Shown: positions 32,660-40,895 of the stretch, piece after piece
How the letters are laid out: each line of letters starts with the position of its first letter
Numbering within the stretch: position 1 is the stretch's first letter
Origin: Sporomusa termitida
Lineage (GTDB): Bacteria > Bacillota > Negativicutes > Sporomusales > Sporomusaceae
DNA: 64,000 nt
Direction of reading: 5' to 3'
NCBI RefSeq assembly: GCF_007641255.1
Contig: NZ_CP036259.1
Span: forward strand, 5,113,501 to 5,177,500
Program-made: the position numbers and the translations under genes
The notes under the pieces: model-generated
Seen by the model: only the letters and a program-made list of their open reading frames with translations
The model's database searches: none
Told to the model about the DNA's origin: nothing

Positions 32660-34321
32660 GTGGGTAAAAATAAAAATAAGCGGTTCCATGCTGGCAAACT
32701 ATCAGATATCCTGCCGGATAATGCGCTGGATTCCCTGAAAAAACGCGTAGCTGATTTAAAGAAACTGACTCAGGTCAGCGCTGCCCTGGGCGAGGATATG
32801 TCCAGAATTGTAGCCGGCATCAGGGCTGTGCCGGCTCCGGATGATGAGATGTTTGTGTTTACACCTGAGCTGGCGCAGAATGTTAAGCTCCTGCAAACGG
32901 TATTTCGTGATTGTGATGACGTCAAATTTCGTTTCTTTAAAACAGCCGGGCGGCAGGCCCTGTTAGTATCGTTAGATGGCATGACCGACACCACCGCCCT
33001 GGAAGATAATATTCTCAGACCGCTTATGCAGGCAGCCGCTAAAAACTTTGATTTAAGGCAGTTTACGGAAGAAAAACTGACGGTGTCCGCTATTACTATT
33101 GAGCTATCTGCCGATATTGCTGTTGAGGCGGTTATGAGCGGCCGGTCACTGGTTATGATTGACGGGTTTGCTGAAATTTTGACAGTGGGTGATCCCAAGT
33201 ATGTCAAGCGCAGTGTCGGGGTGCCCAGTGTGGAAGAAAACATTCGCGGCCCCCGGGATGCGTTTAACGAGACCCTGGTTGACAATATTGTTCTTATCCG
33301 CCGCCGGGCCAAAGACCCTAATATAAAAATTCGCATCGTTGAAGTCGGCGAGCGCAGCAAAACCAGGGTTGCCATTGTCTATTCCGCCAGCCTGGTCAAG
33401 CCGGGGCTTAGCGAAGAGGTAGAACGGCGCATAAGAAATATCAGCATCGACCGTGTGATCGTTTCCAAGGTGGTTGAAGATGCCATGGTAGAGCATCCCT
33501 GGACACCTTTTCCGCAGTTGGATTCGACAGAAAGGCCGGAGAAGGTGCTGAACGCCATCTATGATGGCCGGGTTGGCGTTATTGTTGATAATACACCGGC
33601 GGTCATTATGGTGCCGGCAACTTATGCCAGTATCATGCATACCGTAGAAGACTATACCATGCCGGCCTCGATTGCCAGCCTGATCCGGATCACCCGGCAT
33701 ATTGCCGCCTTTATCGCTATCTATACGCCGGCGCTTTATATTGCCGTTGTGTCTTATCATCCCGGTATGCTGCCTACCGGTCTGGCTATCTCCATTGCCG
33801 AACTCAGGGCCCGTACCCCGTTTCCGTCTTTCCTGGAAGCGGTGATGATGGAAACGTTATTGGAACTTTTTCAGGAAGCGGTGGCCAGGCTGCCAAAAAA
33901 GATAGCAAGTGCAGCCAGTATGGTAGGGGCGTTTGTTATTGGCACAACAGTGGTTCAAGCCGGCCTGGTTAACCCCCTCCTGGTAGTAGTCACTTCTGTT
34001 TCTGCTATCGCCTCCTATGTGATGCCTTATTATTCTTTTGGTCTGGCCCTGCGGTCTCTGCGCCTGCCGATGTTATGCCTGGCGGCTACGCTGGGGTTAT
34101 ATGGGGTTATGTTAGGGATTCTTATCGTTACCGTCCATCTGTTCTCACTGCGTAATTTTGGCGAGTCTTATATTGGCGGCGTCACAGATGTTGCTCTGTG
34201 GTCTGACTGGAAAGACGGGTTGATCCGGCTGCCGCAAAAATTTATGAAAACCAGGCCGGTTGAATTCGGTGCTCAGGATCAGCAACGGCAAGGAGATAAC
34301 AAGGGTTATGGCCAATCTTGA
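32660..34321 (+). CDS. gerA: Spore germination protein, GerA family A subunit
   Basis: The A subunit of a germinant receptor sits in the inner membrane of the spore and senses nutrients together with the B and C subunits. The 553-residue protein has a hydrophilic N-terminal domain (about 1-300) and then membrane helices. Family marks are WTPFPQLDSTERPE, YDGRVGVIVDNTPAVIMVPATY, YTPALYIAVVSYHPGMLPTGL and FPSFLEAVMMETLLELFQEA. GTG 32660 is chosen because AAAGGGGG lies 7 nt upstream; the 44 upstream codons are not GerA-like. It overlaps gerB by 14 nt. Such operons are usually sigma-G controlled; no clear promoter was found. Confidence 0.93.
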   Translation: MGKNKNKRFHAGKLSDILPDNALDSLKKRVADLKKLTQVSAALGEDMSRIVAGIRAVPAPDDEMFVFTPELAQNVKLLQTVFRDCDDVKFRFFKTAGRQALLVSLDGMTDTTALEDNILRPLMQAAAKNFDLRQFTEEKLTVSAITIELSADIAVEAVMSGRSLVMIDGFAEILTVGDPKYVKRSVGVPSVEENIRGPRDAFNETLVDNIVLIRRRAKDPNIKIRIVEVGERSKTRVAIVYSASLVKPGLSEEVERRIRNISIDRVIVSKVVEDAMVEHPWTPFPQLDSTERPEKVLNAIYDGRVGVIVDNTPAVIMVPATYASIMHTVEDYTMPASIASLIRITRHIAAFIAIYTPALYIAVVSYHPGMLPTGLAISIAELRARTPFPSFLEAVMMETLLELFQEAVARLPKKIASAASMVGAFVIGTTVVQAGLVNPLLVVVTSVSAIASYVMPYYSFGLALRSLRLPMLCLAATLGLYGVMLGILIVTVHLFSLRNFGESYIGGVTDVALWSDWKDGLIRLPQKFMKTRPVEFGAQDQQRQGDNKGYGQS

Positions 34322-35420
34322 AGCAAAAAACAAAATGTCGGTGGCCCAGTTTGGTCTGTTTCTTACTGCCGTGATGTTCGGCACCCAGATTATTGGCCTG
34401 CCAACCAAAGTGGTTCCCCAGGCTGAGCAGTTTGCCTGGGTGAGTGTAGTTTTGAGTGGCGGGTTGTACTTTATCGCCGTCTGGATCCTGATGAAGCTGG
34501 GAGAAATCTATCCCGGGCAGGATTATACCGCTTACCTGCCGCAGCTCTTGGGAAAATGGCCGGGGCTGACAGTAGTGGCGGCCGTGCTCTTGCTGTTGGT
34601 AGTTTTTGTCTGGGTAATTTTTAACCAGTTTAGCAGGGGTCTGGCTTTTTTTATGTTTGACCGGACACCCTATGATGTTATTATCATGGGCATGCTGGGG
34701 GTTGTTATTTACTGTGCCCTGCAGGATTTAGGGACAATTATCAGGATTACTCAGTTCACCTTTTTTGTTTCTACGGTCATGATGGGCAGTATCTGGATAT
34801 TGGGACTGTTTAATTTCCAGCCGGAAAACCTGCTGCCCCTGTGGACGGACAAGCCGTGGGGTATTGTCGAGGCCACTTTCAGCACCTGGGGTGTGTACGG
34901 TGGTTATGAGATCATTCTATTATTATTTCCTGTTATCAATCGGACCAAAGGCCGCCTGGTGCTGGCACTGGCATTGGCAATTGGCTTTGTAATGCTGATT
35001 AGTTTTGTTGTCGTTATTATAACAATCGGGGTTTTGTCGGTGGAGGGGGTAAAGAATGAATCATACCCCGTTTTAGTCGTAGTAAGAAGTGTTGAATTAC
35101 CGGGGACCTTCATTGAACGGTTGGAGAATTACCTGCTGATCGCCTGGATTCCCTCGGTTTTTAATACCATGGCGGTATTGGTGTATGCGATTGGTCAGAC
35201 CCTGAGCCGGGTAAGCGGGTTCGCCGACCACCGACCCTGGATACTGGCGGTTACACCGGTTATTTTTCTAGGGGCGACCCTGCTGGACGGGATGGAAATG
35301 ATTAAAGTGGCTGATAAGATGGTCAATTGGTTAGGGGCGGTTTTATCACTGGGGATTATGCCGCTTATCTATTTGCTTGCCAGGCGGAGTGAACGGAGGC
35401 GGATGTCAGGTGCGGGATAA
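34308..35420 (+). CDS. gerB: Spore germination permease, GerB family B subunit
   Basis: The 370-residue, ten-helix B subunit belongs to the amino acid/polyamine/organocation transporter fold and is thought to bind the germinant. The N-terminal ISVAQFG-type start (KMSVAQFGLFLTAVMFGTQI) and GLPTKVVPQAEQFAW are typical. The ATG at 34308 lies inside the end of gerA with AAGGAG upstream, and the 3' end overlaps gerC by 11 nt, so translation is coupled along the operon. The ligand cannot be read from sequence. Confidence 0.93.
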   Translation: MANLEAKNKMSVAQFGLFLTAVMFGTQIIGLPTKVVPQAEQFAWVSVVLSGGLYFIAVWILMKLGEIYPGQDYTAYLPQLLGKWPGLTVVAAVLLLLVVFVWVIFNQFSRGLAFFMFDRTPYDVIIMGMLGVVIYCALQDLGTIIRITQFTFFVSTVMMGSIWILGLFNFQPENLLPLWTDKPWGIVEATFSTWGVYGGYEIILLLFPVINRTKGRLVLALALAIGFVMLISFVVVIITIGVLSVEGVKNESYPVLVVVRSVELPGTFIERLENYLLIAWIPSVFNTMAVLVYAIGQTLSRVSGFADHRPWILAVTPVIFLGATLLDGMEMIKVADKMVNWLGAVLSLGIMPLIYLLARRSERRRMSGAG

Positions 35421-36636
35421 AGGACGGATCAGCGGTATCCTGCTGGTGATAATTATTGCTATGATAAGCAGCGGCTGTTGGGACCAGCGCGAGCTGCAGG
35501 ACCGGAATTTTGTCCTGGCAGTTGCTATTGATGCGGCCGAGGCGGGGGAGCAACCCGGCCAGAGTCCGGCCGCGAAAGCGAACGAAACCTTTGCTCAGCC
35601 CCACGGGGAAAAACGGTACAGGCTTAGCCAGCAGGTTTTGCGCTTGGGACCGGCGCGGGGCGGCGGCGAGGGACAGCAGGACAGCGGCGGCGGCCAAGCC
35701 GGTGGGCGGACCTATGTCCTGTCAAATACCGGTCAATCGCTGTTTGAGATTATCCGCGATACCCTGGGCCAAAGCAGTAAACCTCTGTATTTCGAACATA
35801 TCCAGACTATTGTAATTAGCGAAGCAGCAGTGCAGCAGGCCGGTTTAAAACCGATTGTTGACTTCTTTTTACGCGATGCCGAGATGCGCTGGCGGATAAA
35901 AGTTTTTATCACCCCCGGTGAGGCCAGAAAAATCCTTGAATATGTACCGCCTAACAAAGATGCAGGCGGCATCTATCTGGCCAACATCCTGCGCAACCAT
36001 GTCAAAAACATCCATGTTGCCGGTACGCGCACTGATTTAGGCAATATCAGTGTTATGCTGGGTAATAAACAGGACCTGATTATACCGCGCCTGGATATGG
36101 CGGATAATATTGTGAAAAGCAGTGGTGTGGCTTTATTTAATAAAGACAAATTTGTTGGTTATGCCGACGCGCAGGCTGTGGCCGGCATAAAAATGATCAG
36201 GAGTACCGAAAAATCGGCAATTATTACCGTGCCGGGCGATAAAGCGGATGAAGTGGTAGCCTTTGAGCTATTTATGCATGATACCAAACTGGCGGCCCAT
36301 GTGGACGGCGATCAAATTTATTTTACCCTGGACATTAGTATGACGGGAAATTTGGGGGAATACCAGGCCCCGGGCCAGATTAAGGGGGCGGCTGACCCCG
36401 ATTTTATCCGCAGAATTGAGGTTAAAACAGCGGCAGAGGTCAAGCGGATTGTGTTATATGGTAAAGACACCTGTCAGGCAGCAGGGTGCGATGTGCTTAA
36501 TTTTTCGGCAAAACTCAAGGCTCACCATCCGCAAACCTGGGCCAAAGTAAAAGACCGCTGGGATGAACTATTCCCTTATATCCCGCTGGTGGTATCTGTT
36601 AATGTGGTTATTGCTCAGATCGGTGAACACCGATGA
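35410..36636 (+). CDS. gerC: Spore germination lipoprotein, GerC family (first copy)
   Basis: The 408-residue C subunit of the germinant receptor is a lipoprotein on the outer face of the spore inner membrane. The lipobox ISSGC puts lipidated Cys at 23, followed by the GerC hallmark WDQRELQDRNFVLAVAID. A Gly/Gln-rich insert (GGGEGQQDSGGGQAGG, about residues 91-106) interrupts the first domain and is absent from the second copy. GTG 35410 is chosen because GGAGG lies 10 nt upstream. The last four bases overlap the next gerC (ATGA). Confidence 0.92.
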   Translation: MRDKGRISGILLVIIIAMISSGCWDQRELQDRNFVLAVAIDAAEAGEQPGQSPAAKANETFAQPHGEKRYRLSQQVLRLGPARGGGEGQQDSGGGQAGGRTYVLSNTGQSLFEIIRDTLGQSSKPLYFEHIQTIVISEAAVQQAGLKPIVDFFLRDAEMRWRIKVFITPGEARKILEYVPPNKDAGGIYLANILRNHVKNIHVAGTRTDLGNISVMLGNKQDLIIPRLDMADNIVKSSGVALFNKDKFVGYADAQAVAGIKMIRSTEKSAIITVPGDKADEVVAFELFMHDTKLAAHVDGDQIYFTLDISMTGNLGEYQAPGQIKGAADPDFIRRIEVKTAAEVKRIVLYGKDTCQAAGCDVLNFSAKLKAHHPQTWAKVKDRWDELFPYIPLVVSVNVVIAQIGEHR

Positions 36637-37847
36637 AAGTATTGCTGTTTCCCCGCCGCGTTGGCCGGATACTGGCACTCTGGCTGCTATTAACCGCGCT
36701 GTGCCTGATGCTGACCGGCTGCTGGGATCGGCGGGAGCTGCAGGACCGGCATTTTGCCCTGGCTGTGGCTATTGATGTGGCAGACGGCACTATAAGCGCC
36801 GCCGAAAATTTTGTTCAGCCTTATGGCGGCAAGCTGTTCCGCATGAGTGTGGAATTGCTTGATTTTGAACCCAGTCAAAGCGAACGGGGCAGCCTGTCGC
36901 CGATTAAAACCTATGTGGTTACCAATGCCGGCCGGTCATTTTTTGAAATGAACCGGGATATGATCAGTCAATTAGGCAAACCGATATCGTGGGAGCATAT
37001 TCAGGTTATTGTCATTAGCGAAGCCGCCCTGGCTGCCGGCGGGCTTGATCAATTGATTGACTGGTTTCTGCGGGATAACGAGATGCGTTGGCGGATGCGT
37101 TTGTATGTTACCCCGGGAGAAGCCCGGCCGGTCATTCAGTTTAAGCCGCCCAGCGGTGAGCCTGCGGGCATATTTTTGGCCAATGCGGCCCGCAATTATT
37201 TTAGGAATCCTCATATTGTCGGCATTCAGGACGTTGGTTTTACAGCAGTGAGCCTTGATAAAAACTCGCCCCTCGTTCTGCCCAAGGTTGAACTAACTGA
37301 TGATATTCTCAAGCTAGGGGGCACCGCTGTTATTGATAAGACCGGCAAACTGGCGGCATATCTTAATGAATATGAGACGATGGCTGATAAAATCATAATC
37401 GGCCTGGAAAGAGGGGCAGTGATTACGACTCCGTGTAGTGAACATCCCGATTATATTTTTGCTTACGAATTATTCCGGCATGATACCCGCCTGCATGCTC
37501 ATGTGGACGGCGACAATATCTACTATACCCTGGATATCACAATGTATGGCAATATTGCCGAGATGCAGCGCTGCCCTGAACCCCATATGCATGTCAGTGA
37601 TAATCCCGCCTATGCCCAAAAGCTTGAGCGCCAGTTTGCCCAGGAGGTAAAGCAGATGGTGGAGCATGGCATCAAGGTGCATCAGGATATGGGTATTGAT
37701 GTTCTGTTTTTTGGCCGGAGACTCAAAATCAGTCACCCCAGGAAATGGGAGGCGGTCAAAGAGCGCTGGGATAAAGAGATTTTTCCGAAAATCCCGGTAA
37801 TCATCTCTGTTAATATGAATATTAACGGGGTGGGTGAACATAAATAA
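36633..37847 (+). CDS. gerC: Spore germination lipoprotein, GerC family (second copy)
   Basis: This 404-residue paralog of the preceding gene has lipobox LTGC (Cys30) followed by WDRRELQDRHFALAVAID, nearly the same as the first copy. Both share the order of later blocks (FFEMNRDM versus LFEIIRDT, EMRWRMRLYVTPGEARP versus EMRWRIKVFITPGEARK). It is a tandem duplication that has diverged well beyond recent. The start overlaps the previous stop as ATGA and has no clear ribosome site, so it depends on coupling. Two C subunits in one receptor operon are unusual. Confidence 0.92.
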   Translation: MKVLLFPRRVGRILALWLLLTALCLMLTGCWDRRELQDRHFALAVAIDVADGTISAAENFVQPYGGKLFRMSVELLDFEPSQSERGSLSPIKTYVVTNAGRSFFEMNRDMISQLGKPISWEHIQVIVISEAALAAGGLDQLIDWFLRDNEMRWRMRLYVTPGEARPVIQFKPPSGEPAGIFLANAARNYFRNPHIVGIQDVGFTAVSLDKNSPLVLPKVELTDDILKLGGTAVIDKTGKLAAYLNEYETMADKIIIGLERGAVITTPCSEHPDYIFAYELFRHDTRLHAHVDGDNIYYTLDITMYGNIAEMQRCPEPHMHVSDNPAYAQKLERQFAQEVKQMVEHGIKVHQDMGIDVLFFGRRLKISHPRKWEAVKERWDKEIFPKIPVIISVNMNINGVGEHK

Positions 37848-37856
37848 CGAGAAGAA

Positions 37857-38087
37857 TTAGTTGAAGAAAAAACTGCAAAACCATAACACAAAGGCGGCGG
37901 CGGTGTAAAATGCCGCCGTTTTCCGGGCGAATCTGGCTTCCCGGCCCCGGGCGTTATGCTGATTGAGGACTGATTCCAGTCCCCAGGCTACGACCGATGT
38001 CGTGAAAAAGACGATAAGCAGCCATATAGTGGTTTGGTGCACGATCTGATACATGAGCTTTTGCCAGTAGTAGGCCAGGTCGGTCAT
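37857..38087 (-). CDS. Small two-helix membrane protein
   Basis: This 76-residue protein has two membrane helices (about 19-37 and 58-76) joined by a basic loop (RGREARFARKTA). A perfect GGAGG lies 8 nt before the ATG, which supports it as a real gene. I do not recognise a family. It lies against the 3' end of the ger operon and divergent to yabP, so a sporulation setting is possible but unproven. Confidence 0.65.
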   Translation of the reverse strand: MTDLAYYWQKLMYQIVHQTTIWLLIVFFTTSVVAWGLESVLNQHNARGREARFARKTAAFYTAAAFVLWFCSFFFN

Positions 38088-38204
38088 TTAAAAAACCTCC
38101 GTAAACACTGGGATGTAATTGCGCTATTTTAATCTCTTGTACTAATAATTTGTTTTGCGGCATATACATAACTTGAAATAGCATTGGCCGGGAGGGTGAG
38201 TTTT

Positions 38205-38486
38205 ATGCCAATAGATAATAAGACGCCAAAGTGGCGGCATCAGCTGACACTCGTTGATAGGGAAGATCTTAATGTTGACGGGGTCGTCAGCCTGGGGAGC
38301 TATGATGAAAAAGAAATTATTATGGAAACTGACCAGGGAATGCTGATTGTTAAGGGGGAAGGGCTTAATATTAAGCAGCTTAATCTTGACCAGGGGAATA
38401 TTATTATAGAAGGAATCGTAAAAGGCATGAATTATGAGGATGAACAACGGCAGCGCAAGGGCTTGCTGGAACGGTTTTTAAAATAA
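38205..38486 (+). CDS. yabP: Sporulation protein YabP
   Basis: YabP is a small sporulation protein needed for spore formation in Bacillus, of unknown biochemistry. The 93-residue protein has the family pattern HQLTLVDREDLNVDGVVSLGSYDEKEI, a beta-rich core with ETDQGMLIVKGEGLNIKQLNLDQGN and an acidic-basic end. The ATG at 38205 has GGGAGGGTGAG upstream. The next gene starts one base after the stop. yabP-yabQ-divIC-yabR-spoIIE is the Bacillus order, with one gene inserted here. Confidence 0.9.
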   Translation: MPIDNKTPKWRHQLTLVDREDLNVDGVVSLGSYDEKEIIMETDQGMLIVKGEGLNIKQLNLDQGNIIIEGIVKGMNYEDEQRQRKGLLERFLK

Positions 38487-38487
38487 T

Positions 38488-39216
38488 ATGCGTAGCCGGC
38501 TCCTGTCATTATGGCTGATTCTCCTGATTGCGCTTACAGTTCAGGCTGTAGCTTACAGCCTGGCTGTCAGTCTGGCTGACTACAGCCGCAGGGCTGTATA
38601 CGAAAAGTTTTCATCAGGAGTTGTGGTTATGAAGGAAGTGAGCGGACTACCCTATGCCGATAAAATAAACCAGACTGGCCGGGCGTACGGTATTAATCCA
38701 GAGATCATTGCTGCTGTTATTAAGGCGGAAAGCTCTTTTCACCCCCGGGCTTTGTCTAAGGCCGGGGCCTATGGGTTAATGCAGGTTATTCCCGGCACCT
38801 GGCGGCTGGTAAACAGCCAGGCTAAGATCTGCAATGGCCGGCATGAAGGAGAATGCGGCAGTGACTGTTTTTATGATCCTGATCTTAATATTACTGTAGG
38901 CACCTATTATTTGAGTCAGTTAATACAACGCTACGGTGTTCATGCTGAATTAGCCGTTGCTGCCTATAATGCCGGGCCCGGTGCTGTTGACAAATACGGC
39001 GGCATTCCCCCCTATACCGAGACCACACGGTATGTTGAGCAGGTAGTAGCTAATTGGTGTGAGATAAGCGGCCACTGGCCGCCTGGGGCGGCAGCGGCTA
39101 AAAAATGGGAACAGGCCGCCTTAATGCTGGTCTGGGTAATTATGGTAACGGTTGTTGCCCTGTTTTTTGTGGGCAAACAGTTATGCTGCCGGTATAAATC
39201 CCTGCGCTGGCGATAA
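38488..39216 (+). CDS. Membrane-anchored SLT-type lytic transglycosylase
   Basis: The 242-residue protein has an N-terminal helix (about 5-25), a GH23 lysozyme-like domain (about 55-180) and a C-terminal helix (about 207-230). The catalytic Glu sits in VIKAESSFHPRALSKAGAYGLMQ, and NITVGTYYLSQLIQRYG and AVAAYNAGPGAV follow. An insert with three Cys (CNGRHEGECGSDC) lies in the substrate region. It is placed between yabP and yabQ, one base after yabP, so it is probably transcribed in the mother cell and may remodel wall peptidoglycan in sporulation. In Bacillus no such gene lies here. Confidence 0.88.
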   Translation: MRSRLLSLWLILLIALTVQAVAYSLAVSLADYSRRAVYEKFSSGVVVMKEVSGLPYADKINQTGRAYGINPEIIAAVIKAESSFHPRALSKAGAYGLMQVIPGTWRLVNSQAKICNGRHEGECGSDCFYDPDLNITVGTYYLSQLIQRYGVHAELAVAAYNAGPGAVDKYGGIPPYTETTRYVEQVVANWCEISGHWPPGAAAAKKWEQAALMLVWVIMVTVVALFFVGKQLCCRYKSLRWR

Positions 39217-39249
39217 GGGAGAGTGCGCTCATACAAAAGAGGTGAACAG

Positions 39250-39729
39250 GTGGAGTTTTCAACCCAATTGAATACCTTCCTGTTGATTGCCGCAACAGGA
39301 ATCTTGCTGGGTATGCTTTTTGACACCTACCGGGTGTTGAGGGGATATTACCGTCCTCCCTGGCTGATTACTTCAATTACAGATTTATTATACTGGCTTG
39401 TGGCGGCAGGTATTGCTTTTGTAGCACTTATTATGGGTAACTGGGGTGAGTTGAGATTCTATGTGTTTATCGCCATGTTTACCGGTGTAGCTGCCTATTA
39501 CCGGTTAGCCAGCAGACATTTTCTTAGATTGGTTATCCTGCTTTTTAAGCTGGCCAGCCACCTGTGGCAGACCGGGAAGCGTATGCTGGTGTTTACCTTT
39601 ATTAAACCGGTGAGGTTGCTTGTAAAAGCATTGTTTTGGCCGGTCCGCTATATAGGCAGAAAGTGTTTAGCTTGGTATAAGAAACGGCAGCCACCGCCGC
39701 CGCCGCCGGAAGAGGTACCGCCTCCCTGA
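39250..39729 (+). CDS. yabQ: Sporulation membrane protein YabQ
   Basis: YabQ is a mother-cell membrane protein required for spore cortex formation in Bacillus. The 159-residue protein begins VEFSTQLNTFLLIAATGILLGMLFDTYRVLR, a family signature, with three to four helices followed by a basic tail and a proline-rich end (PPPPPPEEVPPP). GTG 39250 is chosen because GAGGTG lies 5 nt upstream and the family starts here. It precedes divIC as in Bacillus. Confidence 0.9.
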   Translation: MEFSTQLNTFLLIAATGILLGMLFDTYRVLRGYYRPPWLITSITDLLYWLVAAGIAFVALIMGNWGELRFYVFIAMFTGVAAYYRLASRHFLRLVILLFKLASHLWQTGKRMLVFTFIKPVRLLVKALFWPVRYIGRKCLAWYKKRQPPPPPPEEVPPP

Positions 39730-39815
39730 AATTTTCATATAATTTACCATAAATAAAAAGGAATTGCCGCTTAAAGAGCGAATACAGTTAAGATCAAACG
39801 CAGTATGGTGATGTT

Positions 39816-40103
39816 ATGGCGCAGAAACGTAAGAAAGCAATACGGTTTAGCTGGTTTAGGCTATGCATATTTATCATGGCCGGGTACTTTTGTTATGTAA
39901 TTATTCTTCAGCAGACGGAGCTTTATCAAATCCGCCGCGAAATGGATGTTGTGAATACCCGCTTGGCTGAGGCTGAAGGGGTTAATAAAAGTTTGACGGC
40001 TGAGAAGAAACAGCTGAGTATGACCGAGTATATCGAAAAAGTAGCCCGTGAGCAGCTTGGTTTGGTAAAACCGGGGGAAGTACCATATATTCCGGCCAGA
40101 TAA
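39816..40103 (+). CDS. divIC: Septum formation initiator DivIC/FtsB
   Basis: The 95-residue bitopic division protein has a basic N-terminus (AQKRKKAIRF), one membrane helix (about 13-31), then a coiled coil (about 35-70), then the family C-terminal motif YIEKVAREQLGLVKPGEVPY. DivIC partners FtsL and DivIB at the septum. The position between yabQ and yabR matches Bacillus divIC. GGTGATG precedes the ATG. Confidence 0.9.
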   Translation: MAQKRKKAIRFSWFRLCIFIMAGYFCYVIILQQTELYQIRREMDVVNTRLAEAEGVNKSLTAEKKQLSMTEYIEKVAREQLGLVKPGEVPYIPAR

Positions 40104-40113
40104 GCGCCATTCC

Positions 40114-40143
40114 TTGACACATTTTCATTATCAAGAGTATAAT
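40114..40143 (+). promoter_or_regulatory. Sigma-A promoter of yabR
   Basis: Consensus TTGACA (40114-40119) and TATAAT (40138-40143) are separated by 18 nt. Confidence 0.85.
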
Positions 40144-40209
40144 ATGGATTGCGGGTTCCAAAACAGGATACAAAAAGTACGAAGATTTTAAGGAGGAAGT
40201 TTGATTAGT

Positions 40210-40659
40210 ATGTCCATTGAAGTTGGCAGTGTTGTAGAAGGAGTTGTGACCGGCATAACAAACTTTGGCGCTTTTGTCGAATTGCCGGGTGGGAAGGTAG
40301 GATTAATTCACATCTCTGAAGTTGCTGACGTATACGTCCGCGATGTCAAAGATTTTTTGAAAGAACAAGACAAAGTTAAAGTTAAGGTCTTATCTGTAGA
40401 CGATCGCGGCAAAATTGGCCTTTCTATTAAGCAGCTGCAGCCTCCTGCGCCAAGAAAGCAGCATTCCAACGATTTCCGCCGCTCTAATAGAGTGAATAGC
40501 TTAACCTTTGAAGATAAGCTAAGCAAATTTTTAAAAGACAGTGATGAGCGCCTGACTGATTTAAAGCGCAACACCGACTCCAAACGTGGCGGTAATGGTG
40601 GCCGGGGTGGTGCCGGCGGCGGCGGTGGCGGTGGCAGTGCAGCGCGCCGGGCTGAATAA
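40210..40659 (+). CDS. yabR: YabR, S1-domain RNA-binding protein
   Basis: The 149-residue protein has a single S1 domain (about residues 2-75: IEVGSVVEGVVTGITNFGAFVELPGG-type start, GLIHISEVAD) and a basic and glycine-rich tail (RGGNGGRGGAGGGGGGG). It is close to Bacillus YabR and to general stress protein 13 types. It likely binds RNA or the ribosome. ATG 40210 matches the family start; TTG 40201 is the other option with AAGGAGG closer. A consensus promoter precedes it and a terminator follows, so it is its own unit inside the sporulation cluster. Confidence 0.9.
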   Translation: MSIEVGSVVEGVVTGITNFGAFVELPGGKVGLIHISEVADVYVRDVKDFLKEQDKVKVKVLSVDDRGKIGLSIKQLQPPAPRKQHSNDFRRSNRVNSLTFEDKLSKFLKDSDERLTDLKRNTDSKRGGNGGRGGAGGGGGGGSAARRAE

Positions 40660-40731
40660 ATAGGAGTACTTGCATAGTTTTATTGGATTATCGACAAAAA
40701 TGGAATAACTTAACCTGAAAAATAGAACTAA

Positions 40732-40767
40732 AACCACTCGGTCATGGCTTGACCGGGTGGTTTTTTG
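40732..40767 (+). terminator. Terminator after yabR
   Basis: AACCACTCGGTC pairs with GACCGGGTGGTT across a short loop, followed by TTTT. Confidence 0.9.
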
Positions 40768-40786
40768 CCTATTAGCCTACCTTTTA

Positions 40787-40853
40787 TGTCGGTTTTTTTT
40801 ATTAACAGGTCGACGTAAACAGACAAATATTTTCATGGTAATATCTGTAAAAT
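40787..40853 (+). promoter_or_regulatory. Candidate Spo0A-controlled promoter of spoIIE
   Basis: Two partial 0A-boxes (TGTCGGT at 40787 and GGTCGAC at 40808, each 5 of 7 to TGTCGAA) are 21 nt apart, and a TAAAAT -10 lies at 40848-40853. Bacillus spoIIE is Spo0A-activated. The match is weak. Confidence 0.3.
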
Positions 40854-40895
40854 TTTAGATACGGTGCAAGACACTTTTTACAGGGGTGAAAAATC

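Noticed and set aside
32770..33375. 201-residue minus-strand frame inside gerA
   Set aside because: Antisense shadow of a strongly supported gene, low-complexity Ser/Thr/Arg content.
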